From Nageia nagi (Eukaryota > Pinophyta), in assembly GCA_050084985.1 (NCBI GenBank), contig JBITNC010000001.1, positions 22,878,001-22,942,000 of the forward strand: DNA of 64,000 bases, given 5' to 3'. Shown piece after piece: positions 31,990 through 43,437 of the stretch. The position numbers and the translations under genes were made by a program. Numbering within the stretch: position 1 is the stretch's first letter; every line of letters begins with the position of its first letter. Below the pieces are notes generated by a model. The model was not told where the DNA came from and made no database searches. It was given only the letters and a program-made list of their open reading frames with translations.

Positions 31990-34640
31990 TTACACCTAGC
32001 ATAAAACTTTAAAAAAAAAGGAGAGAGAGACCAAGCTTCAATTCTATAGACTTAGGAGCTACTAAACATTTCCCCAATTCACATGCACCCCAAAGAAGTC
32101 TTTTAACCTAGATTGAGCTAAAGCTATAGTGTTTAAAACTTCATAGGAAATTTTCCCATGTTTTTACAACAATTGTCATAATCTAACCCTAGCTTGTGCC
32201 CAAGAATCAAAGAGTTTTAACAAATTTACCTTGTCAAAAGAAGATAGTAGTGATTCTACATCATTAGTCTACTTACTAATTTTTTGAATATTTTATAAGA
32301 ATTCTGATTCAGGGACCAATGCGTCATCAATCCTCCATAGTTTTGGGACTTTAAATGTGGATAATTTGTCTAGTTATGCCTTTAGGGTCTCTTTTTCTTG
32401 CACTTGATTTAACACACCATTTTTGATTTCTTGGGACCTCTATTCCCAAAATTTTGCCTTTATAATTAATAAGAATTTTTTTTCCATTTTGTGCCTGCTC
32501 ATGCTCTATTGCAATTGAGCTATATTAGCACTCAAGATATTTATGATTGAATATTTTGATGCAACTTCTACTATCCTTGTAGCTATTTCCATATCTTTTT
32601 CAACCATAATTGCATCCTTTTTATTCATGCTATCAATAGGAGGACCTAAAGCTAAACTTGTTCTTAAAATAGTGACATCATTATTGGTAGCTTTTAGATT
32701 GATATTTTATGTAGCCAAATATATCTTTATTACTTCATGATTCTTTTGAAGCTTATTATACTTGGTTTTGAACTTGGCTAACTCTAATATGTTTTTATTT
32801 ATAGTAGTTTGCAAGAGCTCATTCTTGTCACTCTAGGGAATGCTCCTCATGTCTATTTTCATTTGGGTGTTCATGAAAGTCAAATCACTTTATCCCTCTT
32901 AGAGGTATTGGGCTATGGCCATCTCTAACACTTTATTTTTTGAATCTACAAAAGTTTGGAGCCTTATTAAATTATCTGGTGTTGGGATCTTCTTTAATTT
33001 CCTCTGCATCCATTCTTCTTAATTACTCTTCATTTGTTGGTATTATTGCATAATACCATCAGTAGACACTTGTTGCCTAGATATGGTGATAAATAGAGAA
33101 CTAACACCCAAATCCTAGGGAAGGGAGGCTAAGACTTATTTTGCTAGTGTCATAAGACTAGCCTAGCTAGGACCTAGGCTACTACTACTAATGGGATTTA
33201 TTAGTGATGGTGGGGGTGATGATGGTATGGTGATGATATCAGTGAGAGGATTAATAAGGGAAATAGATGTGGAATGAGTAGGATCATGCCATTGGGAAGG
33301 TGTAGGTAACAATAAAATTGGTTATGTGGTGGGTGTTAGAGAGACTATTACAGCTATAGAATGGGGGGCTAGAGGAGAGATAGGTGAGATAACTTGAATA
33401 GTAGGGGTATTTGGAAGGAAAGGGGGAGGAGAGAAAGAGATCATACCTATTGGAGTGTATGTCCTTATCATCTTCTTTGATGAAAGGGGGGCCTTCTAAG
33501 ATTTTCTCTTTGCTGTACACACTTCTTTCCCTTTTGGTGTATCTTGTACAGCTTGGGGGGTAGACACTCCAGCCTCTTCTCCAGGTTGTTCTTCTAGGCT
33601 AGTCCTTTAGGCTTCTAGTTGATCTTCTTCTTCTTCATCATCATCACTTTTTGGATACTCTTCAGTAAGGTCATCTAAAGGGTGCTCATTTTCCACATAT
33701 CTCTAAGCACATCATCAAGGTCAAGCTTAAGAGGAGTGAATGTATTCCTCAATTCAATTTGATATTGGTTAAATGCAATGATTTTCTCCTCACTCCACTT
33801 AAGCCTTCTTAATGTGACCAAAGATTTTTTGGGGATTAAATCCATCCTTGGATTGAAAGCTACCTTCTTTTCATAAAATCTCATCCATGGTGGTAGCAAA
33901 TCTTTGGCAATCAAGGGCATAGGCATAGGTTTATCTTTATTTCCTAGATTTCTCCATTGATCTAACTCAGGTTTAGCTTCCACTCTGAAGCTAGGAGGAT
34001 TGGGCTGATTTTTCAAAAATTTTCCAAACACATATTCAAGATCATATAACCTATACTAATTGATCCTTTTCAATTTCAACCTGAGAAGCTTCTCCTTTAG
34101 TTGGTCACCTCTCCTCCAACAATGAAGGACCAAGTCATGCACCTCGTGGGGTAGAGCATAAACTAATCTCTTTTTAGCCACAGCTTTGTATTTAGCATCT
34201 ACATAATCTATCTACCATCCATAATTCATACTAAAGATCCAATTGATGACATGTATAGGCAATAAGAAAGGGATGCTAGTAAAACCATAAAAACTAATAA
34301 ATGTTCCTTCTTCAATGAAGAACCAATCCCTAGTCTCCCCATGAGGCATCTGAAGATAAAATTTTGAAGCTTCTGATAGCCTTGGAATTTTAGGAGCTAA
34401 TAGGGTCATGGTTGGAACTAAGAAATTTTTCACAAAGCCATAGTAACTAACTAATGACCTTACTTCCTCATTCCATCTATATATAGACCTAAGGGACCCA
34501 TCTCCTTCAAGCCTAGTGAAGGTCAATTTTTTGAAAAAACCTAAATTTTGGTGGATCAAAAACTAAACAATGTATGATGCAAATGTGAAGTGAGACCCCT
34601 GATTAATTTTTATAGTTGCTATAAAATTTTATCTAAAATA
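31990..34640 (-). pseudogene. Element E third ORF (ORF3), downstream of integrase, unknown function
   Basis: From about 34640 downward the minus strand gives FASYIV, FLIHQNLGFFKKLTF, then GETRDWFFIEEGTFISFYGF, IPFLLPIHVINWIF and, after a stop, YVDAKYKAVAKKRLVYALP (34212-34559 and below). A second open stretch (33675-34031) is lysine- and proline-rich, with LLPPWMRFYEKKVAF. A serine/proline-rich part follows (33130-33500). The last kilobase (about 32220-32860) is charged and coiled-coil-like, with KFKTKYNKLQKNHEVIK and VEKDMEIATRIVEVASKY. I do not recognise a named domain. The first section shares several motifs with the same region of element D, so it is a real, inherited gene, now broken. 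Confidence 0.65.
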
Positions 34641-35650
34641 ACAACATCCCAATCATAAATGATAAGAGAATTTGGATGAGAGATTTGGTAGGCTATTATG
34701 AATTTTATCAATGAAATATATTTATCTGATCTTTCCCTAGCTCCTACTAACAACATGGATAACAATAATTATAAATGCGAAGAGAAACTAGATAGCAACA
34801 CTTGTAAGTTTGAAACTTATAGGAAATTTATAGCTCCTTCTACATTTCTATTTAGATAAGATAGGATATTCACCCTTAGGTTTAAGCTTGGCCTTATATC
34901 CCAATTTATCAAGATAGGGAGAGAAAATGGAGTAGGTGGATTAAAGCACTTGCTAGGGACGTGGGGTCTATACTGAGAATTACCTTCTCCTACAAATCCC
35001 TTATGACCCTTATTATAGGATCAAACACTCCTTTTATCAACTCTTTCAACTCTAGAATTGGAAAGCATCTATGGAGAATAAAATACATGAGCCTTGAACC
35101 CATTGGTGCATGAGCAATATGATTAAAACCAAAAATAGGATGCTTACCTTCTATGGTTCCCTTTAGATTCTTATTTGGGCTATTATTTTAGTATCCCACA
35201 ATAAATATATTGACTCAACAACCCTTTTAACTACCTTTCCTAAAGTAGGCACCATACTTTTTTAGATTGAGCTTCCAAGTATACTTGTCTCTAACTTAAC
35301 AATTTTGAATGATGCTCTGTAGTTCTTAGCTCTATTGAAGGCTAGGAAATCAGATAACTACAACTCTTCAAAGGCTCTAGAGTTTGTATGTTTTAAATGT
35401 TTTACCCTAGCTTCTTTTATGCTTAAATTCCCATGCTTCACATTTGCTTTTTTATTCATGCGATATAATTACTACATCATTTGCAATAATAACTAATTTG
35501 ATATTCTCAAACTTTTCTTGGGAGCTTTGAATCCAATAGTGCTAGAAATGACTTGAGCCATTAATATTATTATTGATCAAAACATACTACTATCTTGGGA
35601 ATTAAATACAAAACATTCCATAGTTACAATATTTACAAGGGTAGTAAATT
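34641..35650 (-). other. Element E spacer between integrase and ORF3
   Basis: About 1 kb with no domain I can name. It probably holds the integrase C-terminal end, badly broken, and the ORF3 start. Confidence 0.35.
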
Positions 35651-36830
35651 CTCTTTTAAAGGTAATCTCCCACCCATGCAGGCTTATAGTGCTTCAAATG
35701 CTATTCATTTAATAAAATTGGCAACTTCCATCCATTCAACTTGGCTACTTTGAAGGTGTTTCTCCTAATGCATTTGGCTATGATGTATGGTCCTAACCAC
35801 AAGGATTCAAACTTCTTATGCTTTCTAGGCTTGGCTCTATTTTCATCCCATTTTAAGATAAGGTCTCCTTCTTTAAAGATGTCCAGAGAAGTTTTTTAGG
35901 AATCAAACCATTTTTTTACAACTTCATTTCTCTTTTGTAAATCTAGATATACCTTATTTTGAGATTCTTCTAGATGTAATAGTTCATTCATCCAAACTTG
36001 AAGTGGTTCAAATTCATCATCATACTCTTGAAGTACTATCAAAGTCAAGAACTCTATATGACTTGGTAGCAAAGTCCTTTTTCCATATACCAATGCATAT
36101 GGATTGGCCTTAATAGCCAACTTTATAGTGATTCTATCTATCCATAATGCCTAATTCAGCTTCTCATGCTAGGTTTAGGGATTAACCTCTATATTCCTCT
36201 TGAGAATCCTTAACAAATTCTTATTTATTGATTCAACAAGTCCATTACCCTATGGATAGTAATTTGAGGAAGTTTTCTAATAGATTCCATATCTAATAGC
36301 AAAATTGGTGATATCTATCCCTACAAATGCTAAGCCATTGCAAGAGATGATCATTTGAGGGATTCCATACCTAGTAATTAGCTTTTCAATGAATTTTAGA
36401 ATAGCTTTCTAATTTACCTCTTTCACAACTTCCACTTCAACCCATCTGGTGAAATAGTCAATGGCAATGAGGATGAATTTGTGCCTAATTAAGGAATTTT
36501 GATTAATAATCCCAATAAAGTCTAATATCCACTATTGGAATGGTTCTTCTACTTGGATTGGTTCTAATGGTAAAGCTACCTTTCTCTTCTTACCTACAAA
36601 CCTTTGGCATTTTTCACAACATTGAACCTTCGTAAAAGCATATCTGAACATATTGGGCCAATAATAATCAGCTTGAATTATTTTACCCATCATTGTATAA
36701 TTAGAATAATGACCTCTAGATACCCTAAAATGAAACTCTTTGATTAGCTTTACTATCTTAGATGAGGGTATACACCTTAGCAATATTCCACCATGATTCC
36801 TTCTATACAACACTTAGTCAAATTTTGTAT
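35651..36830 (-). pseudogene. Element E integrase
   Basis: The open stretch at 36532-36813 reads FHFRVSRGHYSNYTMMGKI then DYYWPNMFRYAFTKVQ and CCEKCQRFVGKKRK, a complete H-x-H plus C-x2-C zinc domain. The catalytic core continues with LDFIGIIN, HKFILIAIDYFTRWVEVE (about 36420-36500) and further down a degenerate YYPXGNGLVES. The stretch at 35896-36120 has NPYALVYGKRTLLPSHIEF, the P-[FY]-x-L-V-Y-G-x-x-x-[VL]-L-P region. Frameshifts separate the parts. Confidence 0.85.
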
Positions 36831-36989
36831 AGTTTTGAGCATGGATTTTAAATCTTCTCCTTTACAATATGTTCAAATGTGTGAGGAGTTTTGCAAATTC
36901 AAAATACCTATTTAATTGGCCCATCTAGTTGCTTTCCTTCATACCTAGTTCCTCTTCTAGAATTACTTATTCGATGAAATACACACTAT

Positions 36990-37560
36990 CTTTTGCATCT
37001 ATAGCATCCCTAGCTAATTATTCATAAAGGGCCTTTCCCCTTATGAGCTTAGTAGATATGATTTCCATATCATATCTTAAAATTTTAGAAATCCATCTAG
37101 GTATCCCCTCCCTAATTTCTCCTTACATTATATAAGATCTAACATCTAGATGTATGGTCAAGACTAGGACTCTACTTTGACTTATATAATGTTTCAACTT
37201 TCCCAAAGACTTCAATATTGCTAGAACTTGTTTTTCTAAGAAAGTGTACTTCTCTTTACTCTTATTCATAGTTTAACTAAAAAGAGCAATAGGATACTCT
37301 TCATTATTTTCAAATTTCTATGTTAGGATGGCCACAATACATGAACTAGAGACATATGCATACAGAATAAATTTCTTGCTGAAATCTAGGTTTCTTAAGA
37401 TAGTTCTAGTTATTGTGAACTTGATTCTTTGAAATGCTTATTTTCCTTCTTTAGCCTATTTGAACATAGCATTTTATTTTAACATAAGAGTAATAGGATT
37501 AACAATGTTTGAAAAGTATTAAACAAATCTTCTTATAAAGTTAATCTATCCTAGAAAAGA
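36990..37560 (-). pseudogene. Element E RNase H (RT-linked)
   Basis: Between the RT thumb and the integrase zinc domain the minus strand has a highly broken segment. Only short runs match the gypsy RNase H pattern, and the position is the main argument. Confidence 0.4.
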
Positions 37561-38435
37561 TTGTAATGCATTTTTGTTTGAAGGGAGAGATAGTTTGTCT
37601 ATTGCTTCTATCCTATTCGGATTGATAGCCCAACCTTCTTTTGAAATGATATGTACAAGAATATTTCCTTCATCCACTACAAAAATAGATTTTTTTGGAT
37701 TTAAAAAAATTCCATACCTCTTACATTTAATAAAAGCTTGCTCTAGATGCTACACATGGGTACTTTGTTGTAGGAGAAAATAGTGATATCATCCAAATAT
37801 ACCAGCACACTTTTATTTACCATATCTCCAAAATCATAATCCATAGCTCTTTGAAAGGTTTCTCTTGCATTTGATAATCCAAAAGGCATTCTTTCAAAAG
37901 CAAATGTTCCCCATTTGGTTGTAAAAACCATTTTGAACTGATCTTCATTTTTTACCCAAACCTAGTTATAACCTAAAAAGCCATCTAGTAATGAGAATCT
38001 TTCTACTCCAACCATAGTATTCAATATTTATTCCATAGGTGGTAGATGATAATGATATTTTAAAGAGACTCTATTTAAACCTCTAAAATCCACACATAAT
38101 CGAATCTCTCCATTTTTCTTTCTAAGTGGAACCAAGTTTGCCACCTAAGTAAAATGTTTAATAGGATATATGATATTAGCTTTATATAATCTCAAAAATT
38201 CTTGTTTCATTGCCACTTTAATCTTGGGGTTTACTGGCCTTTGTTTCTATATGATAGGCTTGGCATGTTCAATCAATTCTATCATATGCTAAATTACAAA
38301 TTTATCAAAAATGTTTAAGTCATCATACAACCACGTAATTATATCAGCAAAAACTTTTCATAACTAAATAATCTCTTTGATCTGTGTATATTCATACATA
38401 ATAAATTCTTTATTAAAGCCCCGATGTACCTTACT
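37561..38435 (-). pseudogene. Element E reverse transcriptase
   Basis: Reading downward from 38435: ITWLYDDLNIFDKFVI, QRPVNPKIKVAMKQEFL, NLVPLRKKNGEIRLCVDFRG (about 38095-38150), FSLLDGFLGYN, then the open stretch at 37743-37931 with FTTKWGTFAFERMPFGLSNA, ETFQRAMDYDFGDM and VLVYLDDITIF. The catalytic Y-L-D-D is intact. Both this RT and that of D share the words NGEIRLCVDFR and LDDITIF, so D and E belong to related lineages. The 5' neighbour is an inserted LTR at 38436. Confidence 0.9.
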
Positions 38436-38564
38436 TGTAATCATGAGTTCATTTTAAGATCCCCAGGAGTTTTTTGGGAGTAAACAAAATAGGCTAGGGT
38501 CAGTAGATAAAGCGTTCTAGAATAAAATGATGACATCATAGAAGAAAGGATGAAGCTTAGTTGT

Positions 38565-39195
38565 GAAAAAGCCCAGGTTCTGAAGGAGGTGAGGTCAGCA
38601 AGAAATAATCAAAGAAGTTGGAGCCCGTAAATTTAGTGTTCCAAAAGTAAAGCATTTTGGAATAAAATGATGACATTGCGAAGGATAAGATAATCACATT
38701 CTGGTAAAGATCGGGTTCTAGAGATGATGAGGTCAACAAGGGGAATCAAATAGCCGAAGCTAGTGAGTAAAACATTTCAGAGGTAAGAGATGACATCATA
38801 GGGAGAATGATGTTCACATTTTTGAATGAAATTGGGTCTCAAAAGTGATGAGGTTAGTAAGGAGCGATCAAATAGCCAGAGCCAGTGAGCAAAACATTCC
38901 AGAGGTAAGAGATGACATCAACGATTCCGGGCCTTAACCCAAAACTGGAGCCCAAAAGTGATGAGGTCAGCAAGGAGCAATCAAATAGCTAGAGCTAGTG
39001 AGTAAAACATTCCAAAGGTAAGAGATGATGTCACAGGGAGAATAATGTTCACATTTTTTAATGAAACTGGGTCCTAGAGATGATGAGGTCAGCGAGGAGT
39101 GATCGAATAGTCGAAGCCGATGAGTAGAGCATTCCAGAATATAGAGATGAGGCCAATAAAGGGGGATCAAATAGCCGAAGCCAGTAAATAGAACA
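38565..39195 (+). repeat. Tandem array of about 118-142-bp units in the solo LTR
   Basis: At least five units, each with GATGAGGTCAGCAAGGAG, then GATCAAATAGCC, GAAGCCAGTGAGTAAAACATTCCAGAG and AGAGATGACATCA. Starts are near 38576, 38719, 38840, 38957 and 39075, so spacing is about 118-142 bp. It is less AT-rich and keeps more CG dinucleotides than its surroundings. Confidence 0.8.
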
Positions 39196-39717
39196 TCATG
39201 GTAAAGATGATGCTAGCAAGAGGTCAGATCATAGTATCATCTACAATCTACCCCATTTTTGTAATAATCTACCAAGTGGCATATGTAGGTAGTATTAGTT
39301 AAAAGAAGGCTAGAATCTTGAAGCCATTTTTGTAAATGTTTCTATTTTACAATTCTTGTAACTGTTGTTATTGCAATATAAGTATATGAAAATAAAGTGG
39401 AAAAAGCATCGAAAGCCTAGTATTGCTCTTTACATTTATTCTCGAAGACCTATAGTTTTTATCAGTAATATGATACCATCTTGACCTTTCTTATCTAACA
39501 CTCGTAATTGTCATTCTTAATTTGGTTACATCTTGGTAGCTTGGCTTGTTTCCTGAATGATAATTACAGGTTGCTAGTATAACTATGTCTACTACATGGT
39601 AGAGTAAAGCTGGGAAACTATTAGAGAGTGAGAGCTTGTACTGTAGCTACTACACTAGATTCAGGCCAAGGTTTCACACACTATGAAAGCCCACGCTGAA
39701 CTAGTGATCCACCTTTG

Positions 39718-40020
39718 CTTTCTCTCTTGTTACCCTAAGCCTTTTGCTTAAATTCCTCACACCCTACTCCTTTTTATTTTCTCTCTTGTTACCCTAAGCC
39801 TTTTGCTTTAATTCCTTACACCCTACTCCCTTTTATTTTCTCTCTTGTTACCCTAATCCTTTTGCCTAAATTCCTCGCACCCTACTCCTTTTTATTTTCT
39901 CTCTTGTTACCCTAAGCCTCTTGCTTAAATTCCTCGCACCCTACTCCTTTTATTTCTTTCCTGTTACCCTAACCCTTTTGCTTGAATTCCTCACACTCTA
40001 CTCTTTTTATTTCCTTTCCT
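39718..40020 (+). repeat. 59-bp tandem array, five copies, in the solo LTR
   Basis: The unit is TCTCTTGTTACCCTAAGCC, then TTTTGCTTAAATTCCTCACA, then CCCTACTCCTTTTTATTT. The shared TTG word recurs at 59, 59, 59 and 57 bp. The related E LTR has only one imperfect copy at the matching place (about 43530-43600). Confidence 0.9.
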
Positions 40021-40171
40021 ATTACTTTTTCTATGCCTAATAGATAAGGAACCGGCCTTCTCCGGAGATCATGACTGTCACTATAGTCTGTTCATGATTT
40101 ACTTTGGTTAAGATTGCTCATAGTGCATATATTACACAATCCTAATCAACAATCTGATTAGGGTTGTTACA

Positions 40172-40479
40172 TATGCCAATTTTTAAAAATGTTTTAGGAA
40201 GAATTTCATACTCCTTATGATTATTGGGGTTTATAATTATACCCTTTCTTCTTACTTAGTCATTTCTATTGAATAACCCTTCAAATGGGATTAGATCTTT
40301 AAGAATTATATTATTATTCAATTGGATTATATCTTATTCCTATAAGATGCTAGCATCTTCTTCTCCTATCACATGACACACAGACTACTATAATAAAAAC
40401 TTATTAATTTGAGCCTCATCTCTAAATACTTGCTGAAAGGAATTGTTATCTAGAACAAAAGGTCTAAAGATAAGTTGAA
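40172..40479 (-). other. Element E pol linker between extra RNase H and RT
   Basis: The minus strand reads KGIIINPNNHKEYEILPKTF (about 40195-40255), probably polyprotein linker. The RT part resumes beyond the inserted LTR at 38435. Confidence 0.4.
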
Positions 40480-41020
40480 CCCCCCTTTTCTAGAACCAAT
40501 CATTAGTGGGTTTGAAATTGGTTCCCATTTGAACTAGTGCATCAACTTCATGGTTCAACCTCCTTGAAATATATTGTATGTGCAAAGCCTCAAACCTTTC
40601 AAATAGATCCCACACTCTATTCCTCTAAAACTTTAAGTAATTATGTTTAACAAAACACTTACGTATATGTTGGTTCACAATCAACTCTAAGTCTCCTTTA
40701 ATTTTCACACAATGGATATGTATTTTAATCACTTGCTCTAGGAGAAGGAAAAGAGCTTCATAATTACCTACATTATTGGTGCACATCCATGTGAGCCTAT
40801 AGGAGAACTTATGTATTTTTCTTTTTGGATCAATCAAAATAATCCCTTGTACTTGACCCATTTCTAGATTTGGCTCCATCAAAGAATGTTTCCCAGACCT
40901 CATCTCTTTTGAACTCTTTGTTGGCAAGCTTTGGGGTGAAAGGCTTTGATTCTATCAAATAATAATTCTCAAACTCCATGTCATAAATGGTGTTAAGCAT
41001 ATTCATAGACATGGGATCTT
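40480..41020 (-). pseudogene. Element E extra (archaeal-type) RNase H, upstream of RT
   Basis: The open stretch at 40830-41012 ends with EVWETFFDGAKSRNGSSTRD, matching the W-x-[ML]-[YF]-F-D-G-[AS] start with the first catalytic Asp. The stretch at 40625-40927 gives KIHKFSYRLTWMCTNNVGNY, EALFLLLEQVIKIHIHCVKI and DLELIVNQH, matching N-N-x-A-E-Y-E-A-L ... G-D-S-x-L-[IV]-x-x-Q. The second and third acidic sites are partly changed. It lies between protease and RT, not after RT-RNase H. Confidence 0.75.
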
Positions 41021-41145
41021 CAGTCTATAATTCTTCCAACAATAGCTTATTCTCTTCTAACTCACTTAGGATTGTGTTGATCTCTTCCTTTTTTTCTACA
41101 TGAACATCAAAAAGTTTTTAATTATCCAACCTTACTCTCTTATCC

Positions 41146-41560
41146 CTAGAAGGTATTAAATAGTGAGTGTAATCCATTGCTAAATAACCCTCCATTTTTT
41201 GCTATGAATTCTTTGTATAGACATAAGCCAAATAGAGGAAGCTCAACTACTACAATTTCTTGAGTGATAACCATAGAAGGACACTTATGTATCTTTAAAA
41301 CTATGTTCTTGATAACTCTAATAGTTTTAACTAGGGTTGAGTCTAATTGCAACACTCTTATGGATGTTCTAGTGAGAGGTAGCCCATTACATCACATACT
41401 GCTTTAGGCATGATGGTAGTGGCTGCTCTAGAATCAACTAGATAGTTATGTAGCACATACCCCTTAACTTCTAAAGTCATATAAAAAGTTAGTAGTTTAT
41501 TTTTGCCCATCCCTAGATACTTGGATGTCCCAAACAAATTCAATACCCTATCCATTCCTT
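41146..41560 (-). pseudogene. Element E aspartic protease
   Basis: LLTFYMTLEVKGYVLHNYL is followed by VDSRAATTIMPKAVCDVMG (41358-41500). The active-site word D-[ST]-G-A is DSRA, so the essential Gly is Arg. D's protease has the similarly worn MIDIRTTITIIPKP. A second stretch (41146-41355) gives the C-terminal half after a frame change. Confidence 0.75.
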
Positions 41561-43200
41561 AATTTAATGTTATAAGAGATGCCCTAAGTAAATTGATTTG
41601 CCTAGGGATTTTTAAAGCATTAAATAAAGATATCTTCCAAGGAGTTCTCTTTAATTCTTTGATAAGATTGAAATCATGAATGATTGGAGGCTTACCTTCT
41701 TTGTTAGCAAACCTTTGTTGAAACTGCTAAGTATCATCCCTCCTTTAATGCCTAGTGAGTGATGGGAAATTTAACTTTTGGACCATTTGATCATCAACTT
41801 CATCAATTTTAGGTATTTATCTAGCTTTTGGAATTGGAAATTTATGAGGTGCAACCTCTCTTGGGAATGTCATGTTTGCAGAACCAAGAGCTGTACTAAG
41901 CTTCTTGAAGGTTACTATATCATTAACTTTTAAAGTTTCAACTCTTTTATCTAGTAGATTCAATACATGAGGCCTATTTGTAGACCTTGTTTCTACAACA
42001 AAAACATAAGGTGAAATTCATCAAATTTACATTTTGACTCATGTCATTAGCCACACTAGGTGGAGGAATCCCTCCACTTCTAGATAAATACTCCTGATAT
42101 TGATATATAGGGCAAGAATTTTGTTCATGAGCATCATTGCAAGATAAACATAAGCCTACTATCTATATAAAAGAAGAAGTTTGATTTGTATCTTTTAATA
42201 ACACATTCTAGTCTTAAGCTTTTTCTACAGTTGGATATGGGAATCTCCTAGCATTTTTTTATCTACTCAAGAGGGTGATCTAGTTTTCCATATTCCTACA
42301 TAAAGCTTTCAATTCTTGTATCTTACTTTGAGAGGAAGTTACCTGATTTACCTTTGATTGAGGTGGGATTGAAAGAGCCAAAGGAGCTCTTGGGGTATGC
42401 AAGGCTAATGGAAATTGTTGAGTTGATGTAGGAATACTAGCTAGGGGAGGGGTCATACAAATTGCTGAGGTTTTTATTACCTAATTTTATGGTAACATTG
42501 AAAATTATGGCATTAGCATGTGATTGGGTAGTTTTCCTACCAAAAGTAACATAAGCTTTAGCAAATATTGCTTGTTTGTAGACCTCTAAAAAAGTGGTTG
42601 CTCCAAAATTTTGGATTTGTAAAGAGAGGTCTAGGGGAAAGGCTCTCAAATAATACATTAAAGCTTGAGATTCTTAGGGACTAACCAATACTAAAACCCT
42701 TTTCCAATATTTTTGGAACCTAAAATTAAAATCTTGAATATTTTCCTATTCATAAATTTTGATAGAGTTGAACTAGGCTAGTAAGGAGAAGGGGTCTCCG
42801 ACTTCATTAAATTCCAAGATGAAAGGCTCTACCAACTAACCCAAGAAGTTATAGATTTTCTAGCAAGGCTTCTATACCAATCAAGGACCCTACTCTTAAA
42901 ATATTATGCTAGCAATCTTACCATGACATCTTCATGCTAAATATTATGGAGCTTAGCCAAATTGACTACATATACATAATTTTCATAGGTTATCTTCTCC
43001 ATGGTGGCATTAAACTTAGGTAGAGTTTTAAAGATGTTCCTAGAATATCATGCAATGCAGCTAGAGCCAAAGGTACCCCATCATCCCATGCAGGGTAGAT
43101 ATTTGGAGTAGGATTAGCCATTTTAAGAGTAGTCCCAATATGAAGGTTGAATGGTACTATTTTAAATAGGGATTCTAATGTGTTGATACTACTCAAAGAC
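41561..43200 (-). pseudogene. Element E gag with CCHC zinc knuckle
   Basis: The N-terminal region (42990-43196) reads FNLHIGTTLKMANPTPNIYP and WDDGVPLALAALHDI. A capsid-like open stretch (42437-42658) has YYLRAFPLDLSLQIQNFGAT then FLEVYKQAIFAKAYVTFGRK. A zinc knuckle, CLSCNDAHEQNSCP, lies at about 42112-42150 (C-x2-C-x3-H-x4-C). A glutamine-rich stretch lies between them. Several stops interrupt the protein. Confidence 0.65.
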
Positions 43201-43404
43201 CTAGACTTGATTACAACCTTTCTTTAGGGAGTACCAAGTTCTTTAAAATTTGGGACCTCTTTAGCTACTTTGGATTTTGATCTTGTCCACATAAACTCTA
43301 ATAGAAACTAAATAATTTAGGTTTGGGAAGTAGTAATGAGAACTATAAATCTACCTTGATACCTACCATCAATACTATTTCTAACAGAGTCACCAATGAA
43401 ATTT

Positions 43405-43430
43405 TTTGGATCCCATCGAGCATGCCAAAA
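43405..43430 (-). promoter_or_regulatory. Element E primer-binding region
   Basis: A few bases inside the right LTR the minus strand reads CTTTTGGCATGCTCGATGGG, similar in form to the TTTTGGC... primer region of Tat elements. It supports 43438-44826 being the 5' LTR. The tRNA cannot be named with certainty. Confidence 0.5.
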
Positions 43431-43437
43431 GATATAC

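Larger units (their letters stand above)
38436..40171 (+). repeat. Solo-LTR-like block inside E, related to the E LTR but antisense
   Basis: Begins TGTAATCATG and ends GGTTGTTACA, so the termini are TGTAA and TTACA. Its reverse complement aligns with the plus strand of the E LTR over several hundred bases, for example GGATCACTAGTTCA, GAAACCTTGG, AAGAAAGGTCAAGATGG and TAGCCTTCTTTTAA. It is thus a divergent member of the same LTR family lying in the opposite sense to E. No internal region or clear target duplication was seen (TTACT on the left, TATGC on the right). It contains two tandem arrays. Confidence 0.65.

Noticed and set aside
32543-32740. Plus-strand frame with membrane-like segments
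   Set aside because: It is antisense to the coiled-coil part of E's ORF3, which has the longer and better supported reading.
39718-40020. CCCTAA words in the 59-bp array, as an interstitial telomere repeat
   Set aside because: Only one CCCTAA occurs per 59-bp unit; plant telomere DNA would be uninterrupted CCCTAAA repeats.
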